Positions 5,733 through 6,006 of a DNA stretch of 6,006 nt are shown one piece after another; the stretch's first letter is position 1, and the number at the start of each line of letters is the position of its first letter. The position numbers were made by a program, and so were the translations under genes. Source of the DNA: Balneolales bacterium (lineage in GTDB: Bacteria > Bacteroidota > Rhodothermia > Balneolales > Natronogracilivirgulaceae); contig SLHZ01000030.1 in assembly GCA_007135895.1 (NCBI GenBank), forward strand, positions 1 through 6,006, read 5' to 3'. Below the pieces are notes generated by a model. The model made no database searches. It was not told where the DNA came from and worked only from the letters and a program-made list of their open reading frames with translations.

Positions 5733-6006
5733 ATGTCACAAGCATATTTCAAAGTACCCGTTGCCCGCAATGAACACTACCTGTCATATGCCCCCGGAAC
5801 GCCGGAGAGAAGGGCTCTACTCGAAGAAATCAAGCGGCTGGAGTCCGTGGAGCTGGAGATTCCTTTGATTATCGGCGGACAGGAAGTCCGAACCGGCGAT
5901 ACGGTACCGGTGCTCATACCCCACCGGCATTCGCACAAGCTCGGTGTATTGCATCGTGCCGGGAAAAAGGAAGTGACCATGGCGATTGATGCGGCCATGG
6001 AGGCCC
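5733..6006 (+). CDS. pruA: L-glutamate gamma-semialdehyde (1-pyrroline-5-carboxylate) dehydrogenase, N-terminal part
   Basis: Oxidises L-glutamate gamma-semialdehyde (from pyrroline-5-carboxylate) to glutamate with NAD+, the second step of proline catabolism. Only the first 91 residues are visible; the gene runs off the right edge. The N-terminus aligns along its whole visible length with ALDH4A1-type enzymes: FKVPV-NE near residues 6-14, SYAPGTPER at 18-26, a charged helix, IPLIIGGQEV at 46-55, then the PH-H-H-K-G segment (human: SPFNHGHKVA) and AIDAAMEA. The NAD-binding fold, catalytic Glu and Cys lie beyond the window, so activity cannot be checked here. The start is fixed by AAAGGAG five bases upstream. 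It is divergent from serA, with a 571-bp shared upstream region carrying the 21-bp repeat array. No proline dehydrogenase gene is visible, so whether it is a single-function enzyme in an operon with prodh is unknown. Confidence 0.9.
   Translation, partial: MSQAYFKVPVARNEHYLSYAPGTPERRALLEEIKRLESVELEIPLIIGGQEVRTGDTVPVLIPHRHSHKLGVLHRAGKKEVTMAIDAAMEA

Overview
This window looks like ordinary chromosome from a bacterium of the Bacteroidota/FCB group, most likely a Balneolota- or Rhodothermota-like organism. The main clue is the first gene. It ends in a type IX secretion (T9SS) C-terminal sorting domain with the NYPNPFNPST signature common in those lineages. A short, ACT-less SerA and an ALDH4-type PruA fit the same assignment. 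The phylum call is inference from protein style, not from a marker gene.

Layout: (1) 1-2153, plus strand, the 3' part of a large secreted, modular beta-rich protein. Its N-terminus lies off the left edge, and it carries a Q-rich hexapeptide repeat near the window start. (2) 2154-2502, an intergenic stretch with several short direct repeats and two weak terminator-like hairpins. (3) 2503-4200, plus strand, complete glnS (glutaminyl-tRNA synthetase). (4) 4214-5161, minus strand, a complete serA-like phosphoglycerate dehydrogenase, convergent with glnS and separated from it by only 13 bp. (5) 5162-5732, a 571-bp divergent intergenic region. It holds a 9+2-bp-arm dyad and seven head-to-tail copies of a perfectly conserved 13-nt core spaced at 21, 21, 21, 21, 21 and 20 bp. 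(6) 5733-6006, plus strand, the 5' end of pruA (L-glutamate gamma-semialdehyde / 1-pyrroline-5-carboxylate dehydrogenase).

The three housekeeping genes belong to loosely related amino-acid metabolism: charging tRNA-Gln, making serine, and oxidising the proline breakdown product to glutamate. Their orientations (convergent, then divergent) mean each is probably its own transcription unit, and I see no operon. No RNA gene, CRISPR array, IS element or phage gene was found. The most unexplained element is the iteron-like array at 5383-5528. No undescribed multi-gene system is visible.
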